The notes beneath the pieces are model-generated. The model was not told where the DNA came from. It saw only the letters and a list, made by a program, of their open reading frames with translations, and did no database searches. DNA of 64,000 nucleotides from Kutzneria sp. (lineage in GTDB: Bacteria > Actinomycetota > Actinomycetes > Mycobacteriales > Pseudonocardiaceae): the NCBI GenBank assembly GCA_019239965.1, contig JAFAZC010000075.1, positions 1-64,000 of the forward strand, written 5' to 3'. Positions 49,624 through 59,864 of the stretch are shown here, in pieces (position 1 is the first letter of the stretch; each line of letters opens with the position of its first letter). Both the position numbers and the translations under genes were made by a program.

Positions 49624-50478
49624 GTGTTGAGGCTCGCCGGCGCCAGAGTGCTCGACGACCGGGACGTGTCCGCGGTGCGGACGGTGTTCAATGGTGACCC
49701 GGTCGCATGCTGCATGGTCGCCGCGCGCGTGGAGGCGGCGGGGACGGACCCGTGGCGGTTGGGCGGCGAGCTGTGGGGTCTCGACGGCCGACACTCCCGT
49801 CACGGCGACCTGTCGGGGCTCTGCTTCGCGGGCCCCAACCTGATTCCGCTCAGCGGCAACCGCTCGGCCTTGCGGTGCTTCGCCGACCGCGCGATGCGCC
49901 GCCACCGCATGTGCTCGTCACTGGTCGGGCCGGCCGAGCAGGTGATGGGGCTGTGGCAGGAGCTGGAGCCGGTGTGGGGCCCGGCGAGGGAGGTGCGCGC
50001 GTGCCAGCCGCTGCTCGCGATGGGTGCCTCGCCGTGGATCACGCCGGATCCGTTCGTCCGCTCAGTGCGGCCGGAGGAGTTGGACCGATATCTTCCCGCC
50101 GCGATCGCGATGTTCACCGAGGAGGTCGGCATCGACCCGAGAGTGGAGGACGGCGGCGCGGGCTACCGGGCGCGGGTGGCGGAGCTGATCACCGCCGGCA
50201 GGGCCTTCGCCAGGTTCGAGGGCGGCGAAGTGATCTACAAAGCCGAGATTGGCGCACTATCGACCAAGGTCGGGCAGATCCAGGGGGTATGGGTCCATCC
50301 GGACTGGCGCGGCCACGGGGTCGGAGCGAGTGGCACCGCCGCGGTCGCCGACCGGTTGGTGCGCAGGCTCGGCCGCACCGCGAGCCTGTACGTCAACGGC
50401 TACAACCTCCCGGCGAGGGCGGCCTACCGGCGGATCGGGTTCACCGAGGTGGGCAGGTACGCGACCGTCCTCTTCTGA
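49624..50478 (+). CDS. GNAT N-acetyltransferase with N-terminal DUF4081-like domain
   Basis: The protein is 284 residues (GTG 49624). The first half (LDDRDVSAVRTVFNGDPVAC to ACQPLLAMG) matches the DUF4081-type region; the second half is a GNAT fold with acetyl-CoA loop GVWVHPDWRGHGVGASG and the end VNGYNLPARAAYRRIGF. Orthologs follow ispG in mycobacteria (Rv2867c-type). Substrate unknown. Confidence 0.88.
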   Translation: MLRLAGARVLDDRDVSAVRTVFNGDPVACCMVAARVEAAGTDPWRLGGELWGLDGRHSRHGDLSGLCFAGPNLIPLSGNRSALRCFADRAMRRHRMCSSLVGPAEQVMGLWQELEPVWGPAREVRACQPLLAMGASPWITPDPFVRSVRPEELDRYLPAAIAMFTEEVGIDPRVEDGGAGYRARVAELITAGRAFARFEGGEVIYKAEIGALSTKVGQIQGVWVHPDWRGHGVGASGTAAVADRLVRRLGRTASLYVNGYNLPARAAYRRIGFTEVGRYATVLF

Positions 50479-50553
50479 GCCAGCTGACCCTGTTCTCGAC
50501 CACTCTGTCGGCGGCCATTGTTCGGATCCTCACCAACGGCCGGCGCGGACCGG

Positions 50554-50559
50554 CATACT
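50554..50559 (+). promoter_or_regulatory. -10 element of the PBP gene
   Basis: CATACT lies six bases before GTG 50566 and there is no ribosome site, which indicates a leaderless transcript. Confidence 0.5.
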
Positions 50560-50565
50560 GGCGCC

Positions 50566-52374
50566 GTGCGAAGGATATTCGGCCTCGTGCTCGCCGTCCC
50601 CCTGCTCGTCTCGTTCGCCGGCTGTGGCCTGTTCCACAGCGGGCCGAGTTCACAGGACGTCGCCGGGACGTTCCTCAAGGACTTCGGCGGCGGTGATACG
50701 GCCGGCGCCGCGGCACTCACCGACGACTCGGCCGCCGCCAAGACGATGTTGGACAAGGTGAGATCGGCGCTCAAGCCTGCGGGCGCGGATCTCCATCCCG
50801 ATCTGACCGCTGATGGAGTCGATCGTTCCGGTGACAGCGTGGACGAGCCGTTCCAGGCTTCCTGGGACCTCGGCCAGGGACGCACCTGGAGCTATACCGG
50901 ACACGTTGCAGTCAAGCGGATCGACGGGGACTGGAAGGTGCACTGGCAGCCGTCGGACATCCACCCCAAGCTGGCCGCCGAGCAGACCATCGCCCTGCAG
51001 GTGGAGCAGCCCGACCCGGCGCCGGTGTTGGACCGGGACGGCGTTGCGCTACTCGCCCCGACTCCGGTGATCACGGTCGTCGTCGATCGCAAGCAGGCAG
51101 GCGACCTCGGCGCGGTGGCCGGCAGCCTCGCCGACGCGCTGTCCCGGTTCGATGCGACCATCACGCCTCAGTCGATCATTGACGGCGCCACGAAAACCCC
51201 CGACGGGCAGGGCTACCCGGTGATCAGCCTGCGGGACTCGGACTACCAGCAGGTGCGCGCCCAGATCCATGAGTTGCCGGGGGTGAGCTTCGCCAGCCAG
51301 ACCCAGTTGCTGGCCAAGGACAAGGCACTCGGGCCGCAGCTGCTGGCCACCGTCAAGGCAGCGGTCCAGGCGAAGGTCGCCGGCTCGGCCGGCTGGCGGG
51401 TGATCACCCAGGACGCGGGCGGCAACGAGGTCAACGAGTTGACCGCCAAGCCCGCCAAGCCGGCCGGGTCGACCTCCGTGACACTGAGCACGGCCGTCCA
51501 GGCGGCGGCCCAGGCGGCCATCGCCTCCGCTCCGCAGGCCGCCGCCATCGTGGCGATGCAGCCGTCCACCGGGGAGTTGCTCGCGGTCGCGCAGAACGCT
51601 CCCGCCGACACGCAGGGCCTGATCGCGCTGAGCGGGCAGTTCCCGCCCGGTTCCACGTTCAAGATCGTCACCGCCGCCGCGACGCTCGCCGCGGGCAAGG
51701 CGACCATCGACTCCCCGCAGGCCTGCCCCGGCACGGTGACCATCGAGGGCCGGCTGATTCCCAACGAGGACAAGTTCGACCTCGGTACGGTCCCGCTGCG
51801 CACCGCCTTCGCCCAGTCGTGCAACACGACCTTCTCGCAGCTGGCGGTGAATCTGCCCAACGACGCGTTGACCACCATGGCCAAGCAGCTCGGTGTCGGC
51901 GCCGATTTCACCGTTCCCGGCGTGACCACGGTGACCGGGTCCGTTCCGGCGGCGACCGGCACCATCGAGCGGGCCGAGGACGGATTCGGGCAGGGCAAGG
52001 ACCAGGTGAGTCCGTTCGGTATGGCGCTGGCCGTCAGCACCGTCGTGAAGGGGACGATTCCGACGCCGAGCCTGCTGCGCGGCACCCAGACGAAGGTCAA
52101 CACGCCGTCGCAGCGGCCGGTGTCGCCCGCGGTGCTGGACTCGCTCCGGCAGATGATGCGGGCGGTGGTCACCGACGGAACGGCCCGTGCCATCAGGGAC
52201 ACTCCGGATGTGGCCGGCAAGACGGGCACCGCACAGTTCGGGGACGGCACCCAGTCGCACGGTTGGTTCGTGGGATACCGGGGTGATCTCGCCTTCGCCG
52301 TGCTGCTCACCGCCGCGGGCAGTTCGACGCCGGCGGTCACCGCGGCCGGCACCTTCCTGCGCGCACTGCGCTGA
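50566..52374 (+). CDS. Lipoprotein penicillin-binding protein (class B transpeptidase)
   Basis: This 602-residue exported protein has lipobox FAGC with Cys20. An NTF2-like domain (MecA_N type, about 35-140) and a dimerisation region precede the transpeptidase domain: Ser363 in GSTFKIV, SCN at 418-420 and KTG at 552-554. It should cross-link peptidoglycan. Orthologs (PBP-lipo, Rv2864c type) lie near ispG in mycobacteria and influence division and beta-lactam response. The mRNA is probably leaderless. Confidence 0.93.
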   Translation: MRRIFGLVLAVPLLVSFAGCGLFHSGPSSQDVAGTFLKDFGGGDTAGAAALTDDSAAAKTMLDKVRSALKPAGADLHPDLTADGVDRSGDSVDEPFQASWDLGQGRTWSYTGHVAVKRIDGDWKVHWQPSDIHPKLAAEQTIALQVEQPDPAPVLDRDGVALLAPTPVITVVVDRKQAGDLGAVAGSLADALSRFDATITPQSIIDGATKTPDGQGYPVISLRDSDYQQVRAQIHELPGVSFASQTQLLAKDKALGPQLLATVKAAVQAKVAGSAGWRVITQDAGGNEVNELTAKPAKPAGSTSVTLSTAVQAAAQAAIASAPQAAAIVAMQPSTGELLAVAQNAPADTQGLIALSGQFPPGSTFKIVTAAATLAAGKATIDSPQACPGTVTIEGRLIPNEDKFDLGTVPLRTAFAQSCNTTFSQLAVNLPNDALTTMAKQLGVGADFTVPGVTTVTGSVPAATGTIERAEDGFGQGKDQVSPFGMALAVSTVVKGTIPTPSLLRGTQTKVNTPSQRPVSPAVLDSLRQMMRAVVTDGTARAIRDTPDVAGKTGTAQFGDGTQSHGWFVGYRGDLAFAVLLTAAGSSTPAVTAAGTFLRALR

Positions 52375-52477
52375 GTGCCGGGTTCGCGGCGGACGAGGTC
52401 GGCCTGCCGACGGTGTCTCCTGGTATCCCATAACGACGGTTCCACGCAGAACACGGCAGGGGAGGGGATTCGCCGAG

Positions 52478-54013
52478 TTGGGTGGGGCACTGCTGGTCGC
52501 CGGGACGACCTCGGACGCGGGCAAGAGTGTCCTCGTCGCCGGAATCTGTCGGTGGCTGGCGCGCCGCGGGGTCCGGGTCGCCCCGTTCAAGGCGCAGAAC
52601 ATGTCCAACAACTCGGTCGTCACCGTCGAGGGCGGCGAGATCGGCCGGGCACAGGCACTCCAGGCCGCCGCCGCAGGTCTGGAGCCGAGCGTTCGGTTCA
52701 ACCCTGTCCTGCTCAAACCGAGTGGTGACCGCAGATCCCAGATCGTGCTGCTCGGCAGGGCGGTGGGCGAGGTCAGTGCCGTGTCCTACCGGAAGAGCAA
52801 GGCCGAATTGCTCGACACCGCCGTTTCGGTGCTCGGCGGGCTGCGCGCGGAGTTCGACGCCGTGGTCTGCGAGGGCGCGGGATCGCCCGCCGAGATCAAT
52901 CTCAGGGCCACCGACATCGCCAACCTCGGCCTCGCCAGGGCCGCCGAACTTCCAGTGATCGTGATTGGTGATATTGACCGGGGTGGGGTGTTCGCGCACC
53001 TGTTCGGCACCCTCGCCCTGCTCGACGCCGCCGACCAGGCGCTGGTCACTGGATTCGTGATCAACAAGTTTCGTGGTGACCCAGACCTGCTCGCGCCGGG
53101 ACTGCGCCAGTTGCGTGCCCTCACCGGCCGCCCCGTGTACGGCGTGCTGCCCTGGCGGGAAGAGCTCTGGCTGGACGCCGAAGACTCGCTGTCGGCGGTG
53201 GCGGACGGCGTCGTCGGCAGGCCGGCACCGCCGGCGGGGGAGCAGTGGCTGCGGGTCGCCGTGATACGGCTGCCGAGGATCTCCAATGCGACCGACGTGG
53301 AAGCACTCGCCGGCGAGCCCGGGGTGTCCGTGCGGTTCGTCACCGAGCCGTCCCGGCTGGCGGACGCCGACCTCATCGTGCTGCCCGGCTCGAAGGCGAC
53401 CGTCGCCGATCTCGGTTGGCTGCGCCGGACAGGGTTGGCCGACGCGGTCACCGCGCATGTCCGGCGAGGCATGCCGCTGCTGGGCATCTGCGGCGGTTAC
53501 CAGATGCTGGCCAGTGCCATCCATGACGACGTCGAGTCGCGGGCCGGACGGGTCGACGGCCTCGGCATTATCGACATGGAGATCGTCTTCGACGAGGTCA
53601 AGACGGTGTGCAGGCGGTCAGGAACCGCCCTCGGACACGACGTCAGCGGGTACGAGATCCATCACGGCCGTGTCCTGCGCCCGGCCGACCGGCTCGCCGC
53701 CCTGACCGAGTGTGCCGACGGCGCTTGCGAGGGGGTGGCCGGCGGCCCTGTTGTCGGCACGCACTGGCACGGTCTGCTGGAGAACGACGGATTCCGCAGG
53801 GAGATCCTTCGCTGGGCGGCACGATACTCCGGAAGGGACGGCTTCACCGTCGTGCCGGACACCTCGTTCGCGGCCGCGCGGGCAGCCCAGCTGGACCTGC
53901 TCGGCGACCTCGTCGCCGAGCATCTGGACACCGACGCCCTGTGCGGTCTGCTGGACAGGGGCGCACCCGACGGGCTTCCCGTTGTGCCCCCCGGTGCGCC
54001 CGCACCGTGCTGA
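52478..54013 (+). CDS. cobQ: Cobyric acid synthase
   Basis: This 511-residue enzyme performs four glutamine-dependent amidations of the corrin ring. The N-terminal P-loop [15 protein letters not shown] and [12 protein letters not shown] are diagnostic; the C-terminal class I glutamine amidotransferase has Cys in [10 protein letters not shown] and His in [14 protein letters not shown] 52478 is the apparent start, about ten bases after GGAGGGG; a long open frame upstream is a shadow of the PBP gene. cobN at the end of the window belongs to the same pathway. Confidence 0.93.
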   Translation: MGGALLVAGTTSDAGKSVLVAGICRWLARRGVRVAPFKAQNMSNNSVVTVEGGEIGRAQALQAAAAGLEPSVRFNPVLLKPSGDRRSQIVLLGRAVGEVSAVSYRKSKAELLDTAVSVLGGLRAEFDAVVCEGAGSPAEINLRATDIANLGLARAAELPVIVIGDIDRGGVFAHLFGTLALLDAADQALVTGFVINKFRGDPDLLAPGLRQLRALTGRPVYGVLPWREELWLDAEDSLSAVADGVVGRPAPPAGEQWLRVAVIRLPRISNATDVEALAGEPGVSVRFVTEPSRLADADLIVLPGSKATVADLGWLRRTGLADAVTAHVRRGMPLLGICGGYQMLASAIHDDVESRAGRVDGLGIIDMEIVFDEVKTVCRRSGTALGHDVSGYEIHHGRVLRPADRLAALTECADGACEGVAGGPVVGTHWHGLLENDGFRREILRWAARYSGRDGFTVVPDTSFAAARAAQLDLLGDLVAEHLDTDALCGLLDRGAPDGLPVVPPGAPAPC

Positions 54014-54021
54014 ACCGCCGC

Positions 54022-54480
54022 CTAGCGACCGGCCGTGCTGGTGGGCGAGGCCGATCCGGTTGTGGACGCCGTCGTCGACGGCGCCGCGCCGCGGTCGGCA
54101 TCCAGGATCGCCGAGGCGACGGCGCGACCCGCGGGACCGAGTCCGTCCTGGTAGCGGCCGAGGATCTGCTGTTCCCGGGTCGGGTCGGTTCGCGTGCCCC
54201 CGGCCGCCGTGCGTATCCGCTGTATCGTCGCGGAGGCCTCGCCGCGTTGCCGGAGCAGCTCGATGATCTGCTTGTCCAGCTCGTCGATGTGCTGGCGCTG
54301 CTCGGTGATGGACGCGTTCGGGTCCGGGGTCTGCACCGGCGTCTGCCGCGAGTTGGGCTGATCGGACGCCTTCTCCAGCGACGGTGAGCAGGCCGCCGCC
54401 GCGATCATGGCCGCCCCTCCCACGGCGGCCAGTGCGGCCCGACGAGACAAGCTGCTGGTAGTGCGGACGTCCATCGACAC
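54022..54480 (-). CDS. Lipoprotein with AroQ-type chorismate mutase domain
   Basis: The protein is 152 residues. The N-terminus has a twin-arginine-like SRRAALAA and a lipobox ending in Cys31, then a Ser/Pro/Thr linker. Residues about 57-125 form a short all-helical chorismate mutase: ITEQRQHIDELDKQIIELLR, RGEASATIQRIR, AAGGTRTDPTREQQIL and GPAGRAVASAIL. The pattern fits the small AroQ-delta form like mycobacterial Rv0948c, including GGTR and the Arg-Glu pair. A Ser/Thr-rich tail ends it. Exported members of this subgroup are unusual. It is convergent with cobQ and lies downstream of the FadR-type gene. Confidence 0.8.
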   Translation of the reverse strand: MSMDVRTTSSLSRRAALAAVGGAAMIAAAACSPSLEKASDQPNSRQTPVQTPDPNASITEQRQHIDELDKQIIELLRQRGEASATIQRIRTAAGGTRTDPTREQQILGRYQDGLGPAGRAVASAILDADRGAAPSTTASTTGSASPTSTAGR

Positions 54481-54554
54481 CTCATCCTCAACGAGACCCT
54501 GGACTGGGACGCGGTTGCTGTCCTTGTTGTCTTGCAGATCGTACGGGCCTCGGC

Positions 54555-55238
54555 TCAGTGTCGATCGGCCGCGTGTCGTTCCAGCAGGTCGTCGAGGAAG
54601 ACGCTGGCCTCCCGCGCGGCGCGCTCGGAATCGCCGCCCCGGATGGCCTCGAGCAGGCCGTCGTGGGAGATCTGCTTGGCGCCGCCGGGCGTGTCCGTCA
54701 CGCCGACGGCGACACTGGCGCGGATGACTTCGGTGAGCCCTCGGTGCAGCTCGGCGAGCACGGCGTTGTGCGAGCTCTGGACGACCATCAGGTGGAAGAG
54801 GGTGTCCCGCTCGATCATCTCGGGCCAGTTCTGCCTTGCCTCGGCGGCGTTGCGCTCGTCGAGCAACTCCTCCAGGCCGCGCACGTCCTCGTCGGTGCGC
54901 CGGATGGCGGCCAACCTGGCGCCCTCCACCTCGAGCGCGCGGCGCACCTCGAGCACGTCGAGCAGTTCCTCGTCGACGAGCCGGCGAACGGCACCGGAGA
55001 GTTCACTCGTCGCCCGTACGAAGGTCCCGTCGCCCTGGCGGACCTCCAGCAGGCCGGCATGGGCCAGCGCCCTGACGGCTTCGCGGACGGTGTTGCGTCC
55101 GACGCCAAGCGCGGTGACCAGCTCGGGCTCGGCGGGAATACGGCGGCCGACCGGCCATTCTCCGGATGAGATCGCCTGTCGCATCTGCTCGATCACCTGG
55201 TCGACAAGACCAGCGCGGCGAGTGGCGGCCAACGGCAC
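54555..55238 (-). CDS. FadR-subfamily GntR transcriptional regulator
   Basis: This 227-residue protein has the GntR winged helix RIPAEPELVTALGVGRNTVR with LLEVRQGDGTFV, and an all-helical FCD effector domain carrying Asp/His metal ligands (ERDTLFHLMVVQSSHNAVL, KQISHDGLLEAI). GTG 55238 is preceded by GGGAG; the frame runs on to 55403 but has no better site. Effector probably a carboxylic acid. It may regulate the divergent-lying or downstream genes; no operator was identified. Confidence 0.9.
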   Translation of the reverse strand: MPLAATRRAGLVDQVIEQMRQAISSGEWPVGRRIPAEPELVTALGVGRNTVREAVRALAHAGLLEVRQGDGTFVRATSELSGAVRRLVDEELLDVLEVRRALEVEGARLAAIRRTDEDVRGLEELLDERNAAEARQNWPEMIERDTLFHLMVVQSSHNAVLAELHRGLTEVIRASVAVGVTDTPGGAKQISHDGLLEAIRGGDSERAAREASVFLDDLLERHAADRH

Positions 55239-55434
55239 GGTATCTCCCTTCCTCATGGATCCCGTCTCGTCGAAGGGGTCCGTCTTCGTTCCTGGCTTCG
55301 TCCCGCCCGGCATTCCCATTGCGGGGTGACCGGCAGACATGATGAACGATGTGACGCCGACCGCATACCACCGACCGCTCGAAGTGCGGCCATGGCGGGA
55401 CAAGTCCTGCTCTGACCACCCGATTGGCGGCTGC

Positions 55435-56826
55435 TCAGTCCAGCGGCAACGTGAGCAGGGCGTTCTCGACCAGCTCCGGCATGGCCGGATGGATCCAGTA
55501 CTGTCCGCGCGCCATGCTGCGCGCGTCGAGTCCGAAGCTCATCGCCTGGATCACGGGCTGGATGAGCGTCGGGGCCTGCGGGCCGATGATGTGCGCACCC
55601 AGCAGCTGACCTGTGCCCGGATCCGCGATCAGTTTGGCAAACCCCGTGGTGTCCTCCATCGCCCAGCCGTAAGCGATGTCGGCGTAGTCCTGTGTCGCGG
55701 TCACGTACCTGGTGCCGCGGGCGCGGGCCTGTCGTTCGGTGAGCCCAACCGAGGCCACCTGAGGTGAGGAGAACACCGCGTGCGGCACGAATCGGTGGTC
55801 GGACTCGACCGGTTCATCCGGGTGGAGCACGTTGTGCCGCACCACGCGTGCCTCGTGATTGGCGACATGTTTGAGCTGGTGGGCGGAGCTGAGGTCACCG
55901 AGCGCCCAGATGTCGTCGATCACCGTGCGCTGCCGCGTGTCGACGACCACTCTGCCGTCGGCGTGTGTGGTGACCCCGGTGGCGCCCACGTCGAGCAGGT
56001 CGGAGTTGGGTGTTCTGCCGACGGCGACGAGCAGGTCCTCCGCCTCGACGACGTCAGCACCGGTCGGCGTCTCCAGGTGCAGGCGGACGGCCCCAGCGGT
56101 TCGCTCGGCTCGGATCACCTTGGAGTTGAGCCGGACGTCCCACCGGTTCCCGGCCAGCTCGGTGAACCGTGCGGAGATGTCGTCGTCCTCGGCGCGCAGC
56201 AGCGCGCCGAAACGGGCCACCAGCGTCACGTCGACGCCGAAGGAGGAGAACACGTGCGCGAACTCCGATGCGACGAACCCGCTGCCCAGGATGACCATGC
56301 TCGCGGGAAGCCGGTCCAGCCGCATCACGTCGTCACTGGTGTGGAACCCGGCGTCGGTCAGGCCGGGGACGTCCGGAATGATGGGCCGTGAGCCAGCCGC
56401 GAGTACGAACCGGTCCGCGGTGATCGTCTCGCCGGTGCCGGTGTCCAGCGTCTTGGGGCCGACGAACCGGGCCAGCCCCTCGTACACGGTGACGTTGGCG
56501 TTGTCCTCGATCCGCCACCGCCGGCCGCCTGCGGAGATTGGGTCGATCCGACCGAAAATCCGGTCACGGACATCGGGCCAGCGCACCCCGTACAGCTGGG
56601 CGTCCACGCCCAGCCGTGCCCCCGCGGCGGGCGTCGCCGCGACGTCGGCGGTGTGCACGAACATCTTGGTGGGAATGCACCCCATGTTCAGGCACGTGCC
56701 GCCGAACACGCCCTTCTCGACGATCGCGACGTTCCAGTCCGCGAACTGTTCGTCGACGATCGAATTACCGGACCCGGTGCCGATGATGACTATGTCGAAG
56801 TGCCGCACAGTGTCATCCAACCGCAC
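55435..56826 (-). CDS. mtr: Mycothione reductase
   Basis: This 463-residue flavoprotein reduces mycothiol disulfide with NADPH. FAD motif DIVIIGTGSGNSIVD, redox-active disulfide GGTCLNMGCIPTK, NADPH motif VILGSGFVASEFAHVFSSFG and C-terminal His-Glu in HPAMPELVENALL identify it. Mtr, rather than glutathione or lipoamide reductase, is indicated by the N-terminal and redox blocks and the actinobacterial context (Rv2855-type position). This implies the host uses mycothiol. Confidence 0.94.
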   Translation of the reverse strand: MRLDDTVRHFDIVIIGTGSGNSIVDEQFADWNVAIVEKGVFGGTCLNMGCIPTKMFVHTADVAATPAAGARLGVDAQLYGVRWPDVRDRIFGRIDPISAGGRRWRIEDNANVTVYEGLARFVGPKTLDTGTGETITADRFVLAAGSRPIIPDVPGLTDAGFHTSDDVMRLDRLPASMVILGSGFVASEFAHVFSSFGVDVTLVARFGALLRAEDDDISARFTELAGNRWDVRLNSKVIRAERTAGAVRLHLETPTGADVVEAEDLLVAVGRTPNSDLLDVGATGVTTHADGRVVVDTRQRTVIDDIWALGDLSSAHQLKHVANHEARVVRHNVLHPDEPVESDHRFVPHAVFSSPQVASVGLTERQARARGTRYVTATQDYADIAYGWAMEDTTGFAKLIADPGTGQLLGAHIIGPQAPTLIQPVIQAMSFGLDARSMARGQYWIHPAMPELVENALLTLPLD

Positions 56827-56858
56827 GCGGAGACTCGTGATTCCTGGTATTTCACCGC

Positions 56859-57401
56859 TCAGTGCGAGTAGACCGGCGTGATGATCGCTCTCGCCAGCGT
56901 GTGAAACGCCAGGTTGAAGCTCACGACGGCCGGGGTCGCGATGCTGTCGACGTCCAGCGCCGGTGTGTCGACGGCGTGCACCACGAAAAAGTAACGATGC
57001 GTCATGTCGCCTTTCGGTGGTGCGGCACCGCCGTACGCCGCGCCGCCGAAGTCATTGCGGACGTGGAACGAGTCGCCTGGCAGTGTGGCGTCGCTCGCGC
57101 CGGCTCCCGCCGGAAGTTCGGTCACCGACGCCGCGATGTTGACCGCGACCCAGTGCCAGAAGCCCGACGGCGTCGGCGCGTCCGGGTCGAAGCAGGTCAC
57201 CGTGAAACTCTGGGTGCCCTCCGGGAAGTCCCGCCAGCTCAGCTGCGGCGAGGTGTTGCCGCCGCTGAGGCCCATGCCGTCGAAGACCTGGGCGTCGGCG
57301 AGCCGCTGCCCGTCGGCGACGTCATCGGAGACGACCGTGAACGAACCGACCGCCGGCAGCAGGGTGTACGGGTCTGGAGCGGCGGGGCGGTCGAGGCTCA
57401 T
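56859..57401 (-). CDS. YbhB/YbcL-type PEBP (Raf kinase inhibitor-like) protein
   Basis: This 180-residue protein has the PEBP ligand-pocket blocks [39 protein letters not shown] and GPAPP-like [16 protein letters not shown] with the Asp-Pro-Asp and His residues conserved. Bacterial members have no firmly established role. It lies just upstream of mtr on the same strand with a 32-nt gap and may be co-transcribed. Confidence 0.9.
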   Translation of the reverse strand: MSLDRPAAPDPYTLLPAVGSFTVVSDDVADGQRLADAQVFDGMGLSGGNTSPQLSWRDFPEGTQSFTVTCFDPDAPTPSGFWHWVAVNIAASVTELPAGAGASDATLPGDSFHVRNDFGGAAYGGAAPPKGDMTHRYFFVVHAVDTPALDVDSIATPAVVSFNLAFHTLARAIITPVYSH

Positions 57402-57567
57402 GGAGAAGTCCTTCGTGGAAAAGACGACATTTCGACATCGGCAACACTAGTACCGGCGGGACGGGCGCACACACTGACCGGCGGCCTGCCGGCGAGGACG
57501 GCCTGACCGCGACACACGCCACATAATGGGTGGACCACTGCGCACAAGCACCGGAAGGCCTTCAACC

Positions 57568-58500
57568 ATGGCACCGCACTGGACCGACGCGGACATCCCC
57601 GATTTCACCGGCAAGACGGCCCTTGTCACCGGCGCCAACTCCGGAATCGGCCTGCACGAGTCACTCCAGCTGGCCAGACACGGCGCCCAGGTGTTCGTCG
57701 CCGCGCGCAACGGGGACAAGGGTCGCGCCGCCATCGAAATGCTGCGCGAACACGTGCCAGCGGACCGTGTCGAACTGGTGCCCCTCGATCTCGCCGACCT
57801 CGACTCGGTGCGCCGGCTCGCCGGCGAACTGGCCGGCCGCCTCGAGCACCTCGATCTGCTGGTCAACAACGCCGGTGTGATGGCGGTGCCGAGTCGGCAG
57901 ACCACGACGCAGGGCTTTGAACTGCAGTTCGGCACCAATCATCTCGGGCACTTCGCGCTCACCGGTCTGCTGTTGCCGCTACTGCTGGCCGCCACGGACA
58001 GTCGAGTGGTGACCGTGAGCAGTGTCATGCACAAGGTGGGCCGCATCGATCTCGACGACCTACAGAGCGAGCGGGCGTACGGCCCGCAGCGAGCCTACGG
58101 TGCCGCCAAGCTGGCCAACGCGGTCTTCACCCTCGAATTGGACCGCAGGCTTCGGGCCGTCGGAGCCAGCACGCTCAGCGTCGGGGCCCATCCCGGGTTC
58201 AGCCACACCAACCTGCAGAACACCGGCACTGGCTTTGTGGCGCGAATGAGCGCGCTGGTCACCCCGGTGTTCGCGCAGTCGGCGGCGCGGGGAGCGCTGC
58301 CTGTCCTGCGGGCCGCCGTCGACCCGCTGGCGCACGGTGGTGACTACTACGGCCCGCACGGTGTCGCGGAGATGTGGGGCTACCCGGTGAAGGTGCCCTA
58401 CACGAGAACCGCGCACGACGCCGAACTGGGCAAGGCGCTCTGGGCCGCTTCGGTGGACCTGACCTCGGTTGACTACGCCGAGCTTGCCGAGGCGGCCTGA
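57568..58500 (+). CDS. SDR-family oxidoreductase
   Basis: This 310-residue protein has cofactor motif ALVTGANSGIG, LLVNNAGVM, catalytic Ser region VTVSSVMHK and the Tyr-x-x-x-Lys in AYGAAKLANA. It belongs to the retinol-dehydrogenase-like/protochlorophyllide-type branch common in actinomycetes. ATG 57568 follows GGAAGG. Substrate unknown; it is divergent from the PEBP gene. Confidence 0.9.
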   Translation: MAPHWTDADIPDFTGKTALVTGANSGIGLHESLQLARHGAQVFVAARNGDKGRAAIEMLREHVPADRVELVPLDLADLDSVRRLAGELAGRLEHLDLLVNNAGVMAVPSRQTTTQGFELQFGTNHLGHFALTGLLLPLLLAATDSRVVTVSSVMHKVGRIDLDDLQSERAYGPQRAYGAAKLANAVFTLELDRRLRAVGASTLSVGAHPGFSHTNLQNTGTGFVARMSALVTPVFAQSAARGALPVLRAAVDPLAHGGDYYGPHGVAEMWGYPVKVPYTRTAHDAELGKALWAASVDLTSVDYAELAEAA

Positions 58501-58534
58501 ACTCGGCTGGTGACACGGATCGCGGCCTCCGGGA

Positions 58535-58888
58535 TCACCGCCAACTGCCTGGGAAGGCACTGGCCACGACCAGCCGAGGAGCCAACGGAGTGCCTGGTGC
58601 CGGAAGGGACAACAACCCCGCGACGATCTGTCCGAGAGTGCCGGTCCGTTCCCACACCAGGCCGGGTGGATCGGTCGGTGTCGTCCGGATGCCGAGGACG
58701 TTGGTGGCCGAGTAGATCCGGATGCCGTCGGTGACGCCACCGGGCCAGGCCCGGAAGCCGTCGACCTCGGTCGGCCGACCGTCGTCGGTGGTGACCGGCA
58801 TGAACCGCCAGCCGGACTCGCGCAGCGTGATCAGGTGCGCCAGTTCGGGATACCGCCGGACCGCCTCGTCGTCGGGGAGCGGGCTCAT
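58535..58888 (-). CDS. Conserved hypothetical protein paired with XRE regulator
   Basis: This 117-residue protein starts MSPLPDDEAVRRYPELAHLI and contains LRESGWRFMPVTTDDGRPTE, FRAWPGGVTDGIRI and SATNVLGIRT. I recognise the block ESGWRF...GWPGG as recurring beside XRE/DUF397 genes in actinomycetes, but no function is known. GGAG lies four bases before ATG 58888. It is divergent from the XRE gene with a 113-bp gap, so the two may share control. Confidence 0.7.
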   Translation of the reverse strand: MSPLPDDEAVRRYPELAHLITLRESGWRFMPVTTDDGRPTEVDGFRAWPGGVTDGIRIYSATNVLGIRTTPTDPPGLVWERTGTLGQIVAGLLSLPAPGTPLAPRLVVASAFPGSWR

Positions 58889-59001
58889 GCGCTCCGAGTA
58901 TGCGAACGAGAAACCGCAGGTGGGAAAGCGGAAGCGCAATCCCACATGTGCCGTCCCAAGTGGATAATGGCCGAGATCACGGCCGTTCGGGGAGGTCACC
59001 G

Positions 59002-59838
59002 GTGAGCGAACAGCGGGGTCCGATACTGCTCAAGCGCCGGCTCGGCCGACGGCTGCGGGAACTGCGCGAGGAAGCCCGGCTCACCCTGGCGGAGGCGGCG
59101 GCCCGGCTGGAGTTCTCGCCGAGCAAACTGAGCCGGATGGAGAAGGGTCTCCAGCTGGTCACCGTGCACGAGCTGCGCTCGATGATGGACCTCTACGACG
59201 GTTTCGACCCGGACCTGCTGGATCTGGCCAGAAAGGCCAGGGAGAAAGGCTGGTGGCGCGTCTACGGTCTTGACGACAAGGGGTACGTGGCGATCGAAGC
59301 CGACGCGTGCACGGTTCGGGATGTCCAACTCGTCTACATCCCGGGGCTGCTGCAGACCGAGGACTACGCGCGAGCGATCTTTGCTGGATCCTGGCAACGA
59401 CGCAGCGAGGATGTGATCGACAAATGGGTGTCGGTACGGATGATCCGGCAGCGACGACTCGTCGATCCAGCGGGAGGCTTGGAGTTGGCTGCCATCGTGG
59501 ACGAGGCCTCACTGCGCAAGCCCATCGGCGGACGTGAGGTGATGTCGGCACAACTGGAGCACATGGTCGAGCTGGCCGGCCTGCCCAACATCACGGTGCA
59601 GGTGCTACCAACCCGAATCGGGCTACATTCCGGCATGGCCGGCGCCTTCACCGTGCTGTCTTTTCCCGACGACGAAGATCCTGACCTGGTCTACCTCGAT
59701 TACCCCGGCGGCTCGGTGCATATTGAGAAGGACGTCGAGGTCAGCGCCTGTAGGCTGGTCTTCGACAACCTGCGATCCAAAGCGTTGACTCCGGGCGAGT
59801 CGGCCAGCCTCGTGGAGCGGGTTGCCCGGGAGCTGTGA
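59002..59838 (+). CDS. XRE-family regulator with DUF5753 domain
   Basis: This 278-residue protein has an N-terminal helix-turn-helix (LGRRLRELREEARLTLAEAA, FSPSKLSRMEKG) and a C-terminal DUF5753 region (VYIPGLLQTEDYARAIF, LVDEASLRKPIGG, VQVLPTRIGLHSGMAGAFTV). GTG 59002 follows CGGGGAGG. Such regulators are abundant in actinomycetes, are typically encoded next to a small DUF397 gene, and are linked to development and antibiotic production (BldB/WhiJ-type systems). Confidence 0.93.
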   Translation: MSEQRGPILLKRRLGRRLRELREEARLTLAEAAARLEFSPSKLSRMEKGLQLVTVHELRSMMDLYDGFDPDLLDLARKAREKGWWRVYGLDDKGYVAIEADACTVRDVQLVYIPGLLQTEDYARAIFAGSWQRRSEDVIDKWVSVRMIRQRRLVDPAGGLELAAIVDEASLRKPIGGREVMSAQLEHMVELAGLPNITVQVLPTRIGLHSGMAGAFTVLSFPDDEDPDLVYLDYPGGSVHIEKDVEVSACRLVFDNLRSKALTPGESASLVERVAREL

Positions 59839-59864
59839 CTGGTTGAGGAAAGAGGCGGTGCCTT

